Below are positions 1 through 8,299 of a stretch of DNA of 34,687 nucleotides, one piece after another; position 1 is the first letter of the stretch; each line of letters begins with the position of its first letter. The translations under genes and the position numbers were made by a program. Below the pieces are notes generated by a model, which saw only the letters and a list, made by a program, of their open reading frames with translations, did no database searches and was not told where the DNA came from. This DNA is from a virus: IMG/VR virus record IMGVR_UViG_3300010293_000020, positions 1 through 34,687 of that record; one strand, 5' to 3'.

Positions 1-1
1 C

Positions 2-775
2 ATCCGACCTGGCCAGCCAACCATTGTGGAGAAGGCCGGACAGTCAGTATATGACTTCAAGTTCCTTGCGCCCCAGGAGCTTGTGGAAACACTATCCCAT
101 GAGTGGGGTCCGTTTGAGTCTATTAGCCAGTCAATCCAGCAGATGTATGGGCAAACGCTGGTCGACTCGTTAAACGTGTTGAAAGCCGCGAAACAAAGCC
201 TTTCTGAGAACTCGGAGATTGTAAAGGACATGTTAGCCGCGGTGGCTAGCGGCCAACTCAAATGGAATCAAGTAAAGGACACAGCATCAGAGTTGGTACG
301 TGATTTTATTGAAGGCCAGGCAGTTCAACCCTGGCGTGTCGATACCCCATTAATCTACAAGAATACGGAGCGCCGGACCTACGAGTTCCCATTTAACCTG
401 ATCTCGGTAAAAGGTGATCCATACAACGAAGTGGTTGAGCCGGTTAAGCTGCTTATGAAACTATCCTGTCCGGAAAAACCGGAGGATGCAACCACTGGCT
501 ACAACCCCATTGTCATACCGCCATATGTGTTCAAGATTACCACAGCCACCGGAGATGATTCTGATTATCACCCGCTGATACATATACCTTATGCAGCACT
601 CCGATCGGTGAACCCGGTATGGAAAGGTCCTTACATGGACAATTTTCCGACCAGGTGTGAGTTACGGTTATCATTACAGGAGATAGAACCGGTGTATGCG
701 CGAAGCATTGAAACCAGCACGGTGATAAAGGTTGAATCCACAGTTCCACCGCCTGCCATCTGGGACTATGAATAA
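2..775 (+). CDS. Baseplate tail-tube junction protein, gp48/gp54-like (5' end cut off by window)
   Basis: The frame is open from base 2 to the stop at 775, so the true start lies upstream; the GTG at 26 is only the first start-like codon. The C-terminal half has a run around 'YKNTERRTYEFPFNLIS' followed by a final segment ending 'CELRLSLQEIEPVYA'. This resembles the C-terminal layout of T4 gp48/gp54, which cap the tail tube and join it to the baseplate hub ('VFTWDLTPRS...' and '...FTLEITMREI'). It sits directly ahead of gp53- and hub-like genes, the expected neighbourhood. The family match is by pattern from memory, not alignment. It could instead be another tube-terminator or hub-associated protein. 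Confidence 0.55.
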   Translation: MRPGQPTIVEKAGQSVYDFKFLAPQELVETLSHEWGPFESISQSIQQMYGQTLVDSLNVLKAAKQSLSENSEIVKDMLAAVASGQLKWNQVKDTASELVRDFIEGQAVQPWRVDTPLIYKNTERRTYEFPFNLISVKGDPYNEVVEPVKLLMKLSCPEKPEDATTGYNPIVIPPYVFKITTATGDDSDYHPLIHIPYAALRSVNPVWKGPYMDNFPTRCELRLSLQEIEPVYARSIETSTVIKVESTVPPPAIWDYE

Positions 776-806
776 ATGGTAAACCCCAGCGTAAGGGAGT
801 AATAGC

Positions 807-1181
807 ATGATAAAAGAAACCACCAAGACATATGAATCCGTCAACTCAGGCAAATATCTCAGCGGAACGTCATTCCTCAAGCTGTTCCCAATACTGAGTG
901 ACAATGGGGTGAATGTGTATAACCTGTTCCGACCCTATGTCCTGAATGAGACCATCTTCAATAACCGGAACTTTGATCCCACTGTGTTGTCCAACGGTGA
1001 ATGGTGGGAAAACATAGCATATGACTATTATGGCACGGCGGAGCTATGGTGGCTCATGTGTCTCGCTAATAAGGTGGTGAACCCGTTTGAGGAAATTGAT
1101 GAGGGTGATGTGGTGTACCAGTTAAAATCCAACTTCCTCAATATGCTGGGGTCTGATATGGAGAGGGTGAGGAGCCTGTGA
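807..1181 (+). CDS. 53: Baseplate wedge protein gp53-like
   Basis: This 124-residue protein starts at ATG 807 behind an AGGGAG-type ribosome site. The core 'YDYYGTAELWWLMCLANKV' followed by 'NPFEEID' and 'GDVVY' corresponds to the T4 gp53 pattern 'YGNPQLYWVLLMCNDNYDPY', a LysM-like fold in the baseplate wedge. T4 gp53 is about 196 residues, so this is a short form. Its stop overlaps the next gene's GTG by four bases (GTGA), which suggests translational coupling. In T4, gp53 clamps neighbouring wedges together around the hub. The neighbours (gp48/54-like, hub, gp25, gp6) support the call. Confidence 0.72.
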   Translation: MIKETTKTYESVNSGKYLSGTSFLKLFPILSDNGVNVYNLFRPYVLNETIFNNRNFDPTVLSNGEWWENIAYDYYGTAELWWLMCLANKVVNPFEEIDEGDVVYQLKSNFLNMLGSDMERVRSL

Positions 1182-2416
1182 GAGAATACCAAGAGACCAA
1201 TTTCAGCGTAATACTCTTTACTGAGCGGACAGGTAAGCCGGCTGTGTTGGAAAACAACTCTATCAACAAGCTGACGTTCTACGAGGACATATTCAGCATG
1301 GTACCTCTTGCCACCCTTGAGTTTGTTGACAGAGCTGGTTTGGTGGAAGCTGGCCCCATAACAGGCCGGGAACTGGTTGCAATAGTCTATGGGCCGGGAA
1401 GTCAGACCAGCCCTAATGAGGATTCAAGCCTCCGGCACCAGATGTTTGTCACATATGACATTGATTTCAGGTCGGAAATACAGACCGCTGGTGCTGGTGT
1501 CACGGTGGTCACTATGAAGCTGGTCAACCTGCTCTATATCACCCTGAACCATGGTAAGTATAGTAAGTCCTGGCTCAATAAGAAAGGTAGTGAAATCATT
1601 ACCGACATATGCACCAACATGCTTGGAGGTGGTCAACCAACAGAATTTGTACTGTTTGAACAGTCAGAAGGCTATATGGGTGTTAAACTGGATGAGAATA
1701 ATACCGCTCTGGCCTTCCCATACTGGACCCCTGGTGAAATGATCAAGTGGCTATTGAACAGGATGCAGAGTGTTACATCACCTGGCTACCTGTTCTACTG
1801 TAATACCAAAGGCTTCAATCTGGTGACATTGAATACATTACTAGGTGGTACACCAGAAGATCGGGCCTATTTCTTCACCGACACGAACCGGGACACATAT
1901 TTTGATGAAAACAGGATACTCAACTGGAAGATGTATCCACCCTCGAACCAGGCGTTGACATACCTACCAGGTGGCATAATAACAAGCTCAAAGTTTGAGG
2001 GTAAGGACCAGCGGGAGGACATCAACGTAGGTTCTCAGGAACCAGACCGGTATACACAGCTTGGCGCTAAGCCCCTGTATAACATAAGCAATAACGTCAG
2101 GTCCCAGGTCAACCTAATGGGTGGTGACTACACAACGCTAAATGTGTCGTTCCGTGATAAGTGGATCAAGAGGTACATGAAACAGTTACAGTTTGACCTG
2201 ATGTTGAAGGGCCATGTGAAACGGTATGCTGGAATGATGATAAAAATCATATGGCCGGCAATGAAAAGCGGAGCACAGAACCACATGTATAACGGACGCT
2301 ACATAGTGAAATCGATTCAGCACATCTTTACACCAGGCGAGACACCGGCTTATAAACAGATGGTGAGAGTGGTAAAGTCCAGCTATGAGGACACTCAAGC
2401 AGGGGGCACGTTATGA
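1178..2416 (+). CDS. Baseplate hub protein, gp27-like
   Basis: The protein has 412 residues with a GTG start inside the previous stop, and its end overlaps the next ATG (ATGA). The N-terminal third looks like a beta-barrel ('LTFYEDIFSMVPLATLEFVD'). The middle has the helical stretch 'SEIITDICTNML' and a segment 'PYWTPGEMIKWLLNRM' followed by 'GYLFYCNTKGFNLVTLNTLL'. That layout is typical of gp27/gpD-type hubs, which form a trimeric torus between the tube and the spike. A gp5-like spike gene follows immediately, as expected for the (gp27-gp5)3 complex. T4 gp27 is 391 residues, so length agrees. Identity rests on layout and context rather than a diagnostic motif. Confidence 0.65.
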   Translation: MREYQETNFSVILFTERTGKPAVLENNSINKLTFYEDIFSMVPLATLEFVDRAGLVEAGPITGRELVAIVYGPGSQTSPNEDSSLRHQMFVTYDIDFRSEIQTAGAGVTVVTMKLVNLLYITLNHGKYSKSWLNKKGSEIITDICTNMLGGGQPTEFVLFEQSEGYMGVKLDENNTALAFPYWTPGEMIKWLLNRMQSVTSPGYLFYCNTKGFNLVTLNTLLGGTPEDRAYFFTDTNRDTYFDENRILNWKMYPPSNQALTYLPGGIITSSKFEGKDQREDINVGSQEPDRYTQLGAKPLYNISNNVRSQVNLMGGDYTTLNVSFRDKWIKRYMKQLQFDLMLKGHVKRYAGMMIKIIWPAMKSGAQNHMYNGRYIVKSIQHIFTPGETPAYKQMVRVVKSSYEDTQAGGTL

Positions 2417-3507
2417 ACAAAGGCTCGTTCACAGACAATGTTATAAACACTGGCGGCCTTTACGGAATCTATCGCGGCGTGGTGGAGGATAACAAGGATC
2501 CACAGAAAGCCGGTAGATGCAAGATACGGGTGTATGGTATACACACAGACTCGGTGGTACAAACAGGGGATGATGGGATACCCACGGCTCACCTACCTTG
2601 GGCTGAGGCAGCAGGTCCTATATTTGGTGGATCCTCCGGCATAGGTGTCTTTGGTGTGCCGGTGCAGGGAGCCAGTGTGTTCCTATTCTTTGAGGCCGGT
2701 GACATTCTGCAACCACGCTACTTTGCCACCGCTCTGGGTATCCCATATCACGGCCAGCCTAGAAATACCATTGGCGATGCGGATGCCACGGTAGGCTTTG
2801 TTGATCCAGATGGGGTGTATCCAAAGCCTGAAAGGGCCATGGCCCCAGACTCCGATACCGGTGGCACACCAACCGACTATACAGAGGTGTATGTTCTGAA
2901 AGGGCACTGTGGTCATATGATCCAGCTTGACTCCACGCCAAGCAATGAGTGTATAACCATCAGGCACGGCTTTACGGAAGCCTTTATCCAGCTCGACTCC
3001 TCTGGTAACATACAGATCCATGCAGCCCCTAGCGCATCTATAATGGACTCCACTGGCCAGCGATATATCATTACTACCGGTGACCATGATGTGAACATAA
3101 GTGGGGATTACCTTATAGCCTCCAAAGATTCCAAGGAACAGGTTGCGGGGAATAAGAACGTGCTTGTCACCGGTGCTCGATCAGAGACCACGTTGGAAAA
3201 CTGGGACATGAAGGCCAAAGGGGTTAGTATAAACTCAAACGGCGATGCACTGGTGGCTGGGTCTGGTGATGCTTCTTTTGTGGCTGGTAATGATTGCCTG
3301 GTAAAATCGGCCGAACGGGATGTACTAGTCAAGGCCCTCATGGGCAACGTGGAACTCAATGCCATTATGGGCCAAATACAGGGTAGAGCCATGACCGTGG
3401 ACATCCAGGCAACCACCATGGCGACATTTACAGGTTTGCTGACGACCGTTGGGGGATCAACATCCAGTATAACCTCCGTGACTGGTCAACTAGTAATGAT
3501 AGGATGA
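2413..3507 (+). CDS. 5: Baseplate central spike protein, gp5-like, without lysozyme domain
   Basis: This 364-residue protein overlaps the hub gene by four bases. Residues about 15-110 form an OB-fold spike domain ('GIYRGVVEDNKDPQKAGRCKIRVYGIH', later 'LPWAEAAGPIFGG' and 'GASVFLFFEAGDILQPRYF'), the classic gp5/gpV/VgrG signature. After a linker the C-terminal half is rich in short repeats such as 'QRYIITTGDHDVNISGDYL', 'AVGSGDASFVAGND' and 'DVLVKALMGNVELNA', as expected for an intertwined trimeric beta-helix. No T4-lysozyme-like domain lies between the two. T4 gp5 is 575 residues with the lysozyme, so the shorter length fits its absence. The needle should be tipped by the PAAR protein encoded at 4382. 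Confidence 0.82.
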   Translation: MNKGSFTDNVINTGGLYGIYRGVVEDNKDPQKAGRCKIRVYGIHTDSVVQTGDDGIPTAHLPWAEAAGPIFGGSSGIGVFGVPVQGASVFLFFEAGDILQPRYFATALGIPYHGQPRNTIGDADATVGFVDPDGVYPKPERAMAPDSDTGGTPTDYTEVYVLKGHCGHMIQLDSTPSNECITIRHGFTEAFIQLDSSGNIQIHAAPSASIMDSTGQRYIITTGDHDVNISGDYLIASKDSKEQVAGNKNVLVTGARSETTLENWDMKAKGVSINSNGDALVAGSGDASFVAGNDCLVKSAERDVLVKALMGNVELNAIMGQIQGRAMTVDIQATTMATFTGLLTTVGGSTSSITSVTGQLVMIG

Positions 3508-3513
3508 TAAACT

Positions 3514-4374
3514 ATGCCAACTGTTGAAAACATATGGTCAGAATATGAGAAGATGATGGCCACACCAACACCAGAGCCTTCGTATGGTACCCTTGTTGTC
3601 CAGAGGCGAGGCACTGTAGCCAGCCCTACCTATGGTGTGTCCTTCACCCCGTTCAACACGGCCGTAACCCAGATCACTGCTTTCACGGACAAGGTGGCCC
3701 AGTTACCAACGGATGCCGCAAACGTAGGTACTGCGGTAACAGACCTGGTCAACTATATCCAGACCACCGGTAAGAATATACCCATATCATTCAATGTGAA
3801 CGACATCATAGACCTCAATGGCCTAACGATAAATTTTGACATTGCGCTCTCTGTTGGCAGCTTATGTGGCCTTGAATCCACGCTACCAACCAATGTCCTT
3901 GGTGCCATCCAGAACGTCGGACATGCTGTACTCCGGGGCCTAATTACCAACGTGATGAACTACCTGGACAAGATCAACCAGGCCTTTGCCTGTCCTACAC
4001 GGATGCTCAACAACCTCAACACCTGGATGGGTAACACCAAGGAATCTGTAAAAGTTCCATTCTCCAATGAACGGGCGGCCGCCATGAAATCCTTGAGAGC
4101 TGCGCGCCGGGAGCTGAAACTGACCAATGACCCAGCAGTGAAGATACAGATCAACACCTATATGAATACTATTGGATCACTGGACAATAAGATCCGTGGC
4201 CTAATCACAAAGCTGGAAGCGTTGGAACGGGCCATAAACATATTCAAGGTTGACCTAGAGAACTGTGCCAGGCTTGGCGTTGGATTGGTCAAGAACATAA
4301 AGAGCATTATGGCTGCCTGGCAGAAGGACTTCACCTGCATCCAGACCAGGTTCAAGTCTCTCATTGAGTCGTAG
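3514..4374 (+). CDS. Unknown baseplate-operon protein, helical
   Basis: The protein has 286 residues, starts seven bases after the spike gene and ends in the ribosome site of the PAAR gene. I do not recognise a family. Residues about 1-50 are low in structure and rich in T/P/S. A beta-like segment follows ('IPISFNVNDIIDLNGLTINFD'). From about residue 130 to the end it is strongly helical, with a charged region ('AAAMKSLRAARRELK', 'IRGLITKLEALERAINIFKVDLENC') that could form a coiled coil. Five cysteines are scattered through it. Being locked between spike and PAAR genes suggests a hub or spike accessory, perhaps a chaperone or a central-hub plug. This is inference from position only. Confidence 0.6.
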   Translation: MPTVENIWSEYEKMMATPTPEPSYGTLVVQRRGTVASPTYGVSFTPFNTAVTQITAFTDKVAQLPTDAANVGTAVTDLVNYIQTTGKNIPISFNVNDIIDLNGLTINFDIALSVGSLCGLESTLPTNVLGAIQNVGHAVLRGLITNVMNYLDKINQAFACPTRMLNNLNTWMGNTKESVKVPFSNERAAAMKSLRAARRELKLTNDPAVKIQINTYMNTIGSLDNKIRGLITKLEALERAINIFKVDLENCARLGVGLVKNIKSIMAAWQKDFTCIQTRFKSLIES

Positions 4375-4381
4375 GAGGCAT

Positions 4382-4678
4382 ATGTTACCAATAGCACGGA
4401 TGATGGATATGGCGGTAGGAACATGTGTGGGTCATAAGTCACCAATTAGTACCATGGGCTATGTTATGGCCATGTGTCCAACTGTGCTGGTGAATGGGAT
4501 GCCAATAGGTCGCCAGATGGACATGGTGATGACACTATGTGGTCATGTGGGATATGTAACACAGGGGTCAAGCAACATAATGGCCTCCGGGTTACCAGTG
4601 GCCAGAATGGGTGATATGGTATCAGGTATATTTACGGGCTACATCGTGAGTGGCTCATCAACTGTATTGTGTAAGTGA
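4382..4678 (+). CDS. 5.4: PAAR-type spike tip protein (gp5.4-like)
   Basis: The product is 98 residues when started at ATG 4382, just behind AGGAGG (4373-4378). A TTG at 4364 in the same frame is less likely because that site would then lie inside the coding region. The protein is a chain of short glycine-turned strands with PAAR-like elements: 'LPIARMMDMAVGTCVGH', 'GMPIGRQMDMVMTLCGH' and 'GLPVARMGDMVSG'. Paired Cys/His residues fit the metal site found in PAAR tips. PAAR proteins form the sharp cone on the VgrG/gp5 needle of contractile injection systems. Its place two genes after the spike supports this. Confidence 0.82.
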   Translation: MLPIARMMDMAVGTCVGHKSPISTMGYVMAMCPTVLVNGMPIGRQMDMVMTLCGHVGYVTQGSSNIMASGLPVARMGDMVSGIFTGYIVSGSSTVLCK

Positions 4679-4689
4679 GGGAGTAGAGC

Positions 4690-6153
4690 ATGCCAGACGT
4701 AACCAGCTATATAGGTAAAGAATATCCATTGATGAACTATGGCGCACAGGCTAGTGTTTCAGCGTCCGACGGGCCAAAGGCCAGGCTTGAGGCCGAGAGG
4801 GATGAATTGCTGGATATCCGGGCCTTGATTGAGGCCGAGTGGAGCGACCTGGTGGACACCTACTATGCCACCGTGACCGATCCATATGAAAGTGAATCAC
4901 CGTCAGCATCACCACCTTCCGGCTCTACAGTAACCAAAGGGGTATCAAAGTATAGTCAGTTTGGCGCCTTTCAGTGTTGGGTGAAGGTTGTGGATAATGA
5001 TACCGCGGAGGAAACCTGGTATTTCTGGGGGCCAAGCGACTGGACTGTTATGTCCAATGATGGTCCTGAGCCACGGGCTATGGTGATGGAACCAACTAGC
5101 TGGATGATAGGTTCCGGTGATGTATCATACCTTAATGGTGGGGCAGTATTACTAGCAAAACACAGGTTTGGTGAGGACGCATTGGTATCAGTGGCCACCG
5201 CTGCTTATAGTGTTGAACATGATGAAACGACGATGGGTATTGAGGTGGAAGGAACACTGAATGGTTCCCTGCTTAGGCTGGAAATATTAGCCACGGATGG
5301 TTCCCCTGCGAGCGACTCGGATGTTCAGCTGGCATGTAATGACCTGAAGTTCATTGATACCCATATATATGGTCTGCCATCTACCCAAGGCACCCAAGGT
5401 GTGGTTCCAAAGATCAAGGCACTTGAGCGTGGTAACAGTGTGATGACAAGCAATGTGACCGTGTCCAACCAGATCAATGATTTTTACAGGGGCAATAATA
5501 TACTTGCCACAGACTATACGACATGGACACCCTTGACCAGTGCTGCCGACATCAAGTATGTCAATACGTCCGGTGGAGAATGGTTGTATGGAGATGATAT
5601 TGACACCCTTGACCAGTACAGTATAGCCATTAAGAACGATATGACCGCCTCAGCTCCATCTGGTACCAACTTCCTACTGGATATGACAGTAGAAGGTGTT
5701 TCAAGCCACCGATACACCGCGGCTCTATCGGCTTCGTATCATGAGACCGCTTTGGCTCATTATACGGAAGTGATATTATCGCCTGACATCTATTCAACAA
5801 TCAACTTCAAGGCGGTTACAGCGTCCAATGAGTTTGGTGACCTAATGCTTGATAGTGATCTGGTTAGTCTGGAAGTAAGTGGTGGCTCAACATACACAGA
5901 CCTGCTCTATAAGAACCAGCTGACTGTATGGATTGGTGGTGTATCGGCTTCCCAGTTACCGTTGGATCTGGGTTCCGTGCCTGCATCTGGTCAGCCTACA
6001 CCAATCACGGCGGCCTACAGTTCTGGCCCGGACAATTATTTCAATGTGTTCAAAAAAACGGATGGTGATGATCCATTCGCCGGATACACTGTGGTCAAGC
6101 TGGAAAATGGGTTACCGATTACTTACCAAATAGATTACATCAACACGGAGTGA
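4690..6153 (+). CDS. Unknown baseplate/tail structural protein
   Basis: This 487-residue protein lies between the PAAR gene and gp25; its start ATG follows 'gggagtagagc'. I do not recognise it. A helical segment at about residues 28-60 ('ARLEAERDELLDIRALIEAEW') is followed by a Ser/Pro/Thr-rich hinge near 65-85. The rest is long and beta-rich, heavy in Thr, Ser, Gly, Asp and Tyr, like many tail appendage proteins. The short helix plus beta-rich body suggests a trimeric appendage or wedge-bound protein, but nothing in the sequence proves it. It shares strand and close spacing with the operon (11 bases after PAAR, 4 before gp25). Confidence 0.6.
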   Translation: MPDVTSYIGKEYPLMNYGAQASVSASDGPKARLEAERDELLDIRALIEAEWSDLVDTYYATVTDPYESESPSASPPSGSTVTKGVSKYSQFGAFQCWVKVVDNDTAEETWYFWGPSDWTVMSNDGPEPRAMVMEPTSWMIGSGDVSYLNGGAVLLAKHRFGEDALVSVATAAYSVEHDETTMGIEVEGTLNGSLLRLEILATDGSPASDSDVQLACNDLKFIDTHIYGLPSTQGTQGVVPKIKALERGNSVMTSNVTVSNQINDFYRGNNILATDYTTWTPLTSAADIKYVNTSGGEWLYGDDIDTLDQYSIAIKNDMTASAPSGTNFLLDMTVEGVSSHRYTAALSASYHETALAHYTEVILSPDIYSTINFKAVTASNEFGDLMLDSDLVSLEVSGGSTYTDLLYKNQLTVWIGGVSASQLPLDLGSVPASGQPTPITAAYSSGPDNYFNVFKKTDGDDPFAGYTVVKLENGLPITYQIDYINTE

Positions 6154-6157
6154 GACC

Positions 6158-6568
6158 ATGCTAACATTTTCATCATCAGCCAGCAATTATGAGCTGTTTG
6201 CCGACTTTAACGTGGATATGGAAAAGGATCCAAACACCTATGACATACTGAAGGACATTGATGTGGAGGCTCTAAAGACCTCCATACGTAACATCCTTAT
6301 GACACGGAAGGGTACAAGAAGGATGCAGCCGGAGTTTGGTGCCAACCTGGAAGATAAACTGTTTGAGCCTCTGGATACCACTACGGCTAGAAGCATAGGT
6401 GAGATCATCAATGAGCAGATCGAGATGTGGGACCCTGATATCCGAATCCACGGAATAAATATAGTGGCAGATGAGGTCAGGCTAAGATACAACGTGACCA
6501 TTACATTTTCCACAAAAACGTCCAGCATAAACACTACCACAATCAAGTTTATACTGGAACAGAGATGA
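6158..6568 (+). CDS. 25: Baseplate wedge protein gp25
   Basis: A 136-residue protein, the usual size for gp25/gpW-type wedge subunits. It shows the family layout: 'ALKTSIRNILMTRKGTRRM' then 'PEFGANLEDKLFEPLD' then 'IGEIINEQIEMWDPDIRI', with 'MWDPDIR' in the place of the family's W-E-P-R element, and a last strand pair ending in an anti-parallel hairpin ('EVRLRYNVTITF'). gp25 resembles the first-ring sheath initiator and links the baseplate to the first sheath layer. gp6 follows directly, the standard order in myoviruses. Confidence 0.88.
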   Translation: MLTFSSSASNYELFADFNVDMEKDPNTYDILKDIDVEALKTSIRNILMTRKGTRRMQPEFGANLEDKLFEPLDTTTARSIGEIINEQIEMWDPDIRIHGINIVADEVRLRYNVTITFSTKTSSINTTTIKFILEQR

Positions 6569-6598
6569 TACTAAATACCATCATGGAGTAAAAGTGAT

Positions 6599-8299
6599 AT
6601 GTCAACAACGACACAAACGCTTATACCAAGCTATTTGAATATGGACTTCGCCACGGCTAAGTCCACGCTAATTGAGTTGCTTCAAAAGAACCCAATCTAT
6701 GCCAACTACAGGCTGGATGCAGAAGGGAACAACATCACCATACTGATCGAACTGATTGCTTACCTGAATCAGCTCACCACGTATTATACCAATATGTTGG
6801 CCAAGAATCAGTACCTCTCCACATCAGAGCTGTTTGAGACCACCCATATGCTGGCTGGTCATAGTGGCTATAACCCACAGGGATACAGATCATCCCAGGG
6901 GGTGGTAACGGTGACCATAGACACCTCTGCCGCCGGGCTTGAGGTAAACGATGTGATCACCATTCCCTCCTGGAAAAAGATGTATTGCACGGAGCTAAGC
7001 CACCCTATAACAGGTGAGGTGATCCAGTTCGCCAACACAATCACTGAAACCAGTACCGTGGCGACCACTGCTTCCGCTCTTACCATGTCTGTATCTGCAA
7101 GAGAAGGAGTAATTACCTCACTAACTTATCATGGTAGTGATATAGAAAATGACTATAGGCTCTACCTGCCTATGCAACCCTATGATTATGGTGATGATAT
7201 AGACAATGGTGTGCCGTGTATGGTGCTATTTGTCAATGGGACCCCTTGGACCAGGCTGTCCGACTTCTATGAGTCATCGTCCGGCCTAACGGAAAACAAC
7301 AATGTCTTTATGATGAAGATAGACAAATATAAGAGGTACTTCATTGAGTTCTCATCCAGCCGTAATGTACCAAACAACCAGGATGAAATACTCATTGGCC
7401 TACTCAAGACATCTGGTATATATGGCAATGTGCCCTCTGGGAGTATTATCAACAGTGAGTCCCAATTCGTATATAACGTGACCGACAGTGCTTGGGTTTC
7501 CAATAACTATGTATCGTTATCCAACTCAGTGGCCACAATTGGTGGAGCAGGTGTTGAGACGGTTGAGGAAATCAAACAGAGCGCAATAGGGTCCTATCAC
7601 TCCCAGTTCAGGAACGTGAACAAAGACGATTACATATCACACCTGGAATCTCGGGCTGATGTAGTCAAGGCCACGGTTTGGGGTGAACAGGATATAAGCC
7701 CATCTGGCTCAACGGCCGACTACAACAGGGTGTACATGTCACTGATACCAAGCATATGGGACGCATCGACCATATCAAGCACTACCACATCGGCCGGACT
7801 TATAGTTCCATCGGCATACAACACCACCTGGAAAAATGTTATCATGGAATACCTAGAGCCTCGGAAGATCATAACCACCTACGAGGAGTTTGTGTTGCCT
7901 GATTTGATATACTTTTCCTTCATTGTTGGCCTGAAGATCAGAACCAACTATACCTTCGCGGCAGTTCAAGCGGATGTTGTGGCCAAGCTAACTTATTATA
8001 TGCTGTCATCCAGAAGGTACTTCCATGACATCATATCTCATACAGATATTATTGACTTTATGATGGACACCACCATTGAGTCCGATAGTGATGATTTTGA
8101 TTGTGTCAAGGGCCTCCAGACATTTACTGTTCGGGACATCATAAGGGATAATGGCGCCATCAATGCATATGGGTCTGCAACTTTCCCATATTATATGACC
8201 GCCCTGGAAGCAACATATGACAACCAGATCAGGCGGATACAGTTGGGGTATAACCAATTCCCAATGCTAAACACATTGACCTGTATACAGGAGTACTAA
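6599..8299 (+). CDS. 6: Baseplate wedge protein gp6 (baseplate J-like)
   Basis: The protein has 566 residues. Its N-terminus ('TLIELLQKNPIYANYRLDAEGNN') and the stretch 'LFETTHMLAGHSGYNPQGY' with 'SQGVVTVTID' are typical of gp6/baseplate J proteins. The middle carries 'VSLSNSVATIGGAGVETVEEIKQSAIGSYHSQFRNVNKDDY', close to the conserved 'GGxxxEsieeiR..ap......gR.vt..DY' block of that family. gp6 dimers form the backbone ring that joins wedges and triggers baseplate opening. The gene lies right after gp25 and its stop abuts the next GTG (TAAGTG). T4 gp6 is 660 residues. Confidence 0.8.
   Translation: MSTTTQTLIPSYLNMDFATAKSTLIELLQKNPIYANYRLDAEGNNITILIELIAYLNQLTTYYTNMLAKNQYLSTSELFETTHMLAGHSGYNPQGYRSSQGVVTVTIDTSAAGLEVNDVITIPSWKKMYCTELSHPITGEVIQFANTITETSTVATTASALTMSVSAREGVITSLTYHGSDIENDYRLYLPMQPYDYGDDIDNGVPCMVLFVNGTPWTRLSDFYESSSGLTENNNVFMMKIDKYKRYFIEFSSSRNVPNNQDEILIGLLKTSGIYGNVPSGSIINSESQFVYNVTDSAWVSNNYVSLSNSVATIGGAGVETVEEIKQSAIGSYHSQFRNVNKDDYISHLESRADVVKATVWGEQDISPSGSTADYNRVYMSLIPSIWDASTISSTTTSAGLIVPSAYNTTWKNVIMEYLEPRKIITTYEEFVLPDLIYFSFIVGLKIRTNYTFAAVQADVVAKLTYYMLSSRRYFHDIISHTDIIDFMMDTTIESDSDDFDCVKGLQTFTVRDIIRDNGAINAYGSATFPYYMTALEATYDNQIRRIQLGYNQFPMLNTLTCIQEY

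Noticed and set aside
2413-3507. Lysozyme domain in the gp5-like spike
   Set aside because: No T4-lysozyme catalytic pattern and no room between the OB domain and the beta-helix repeats.
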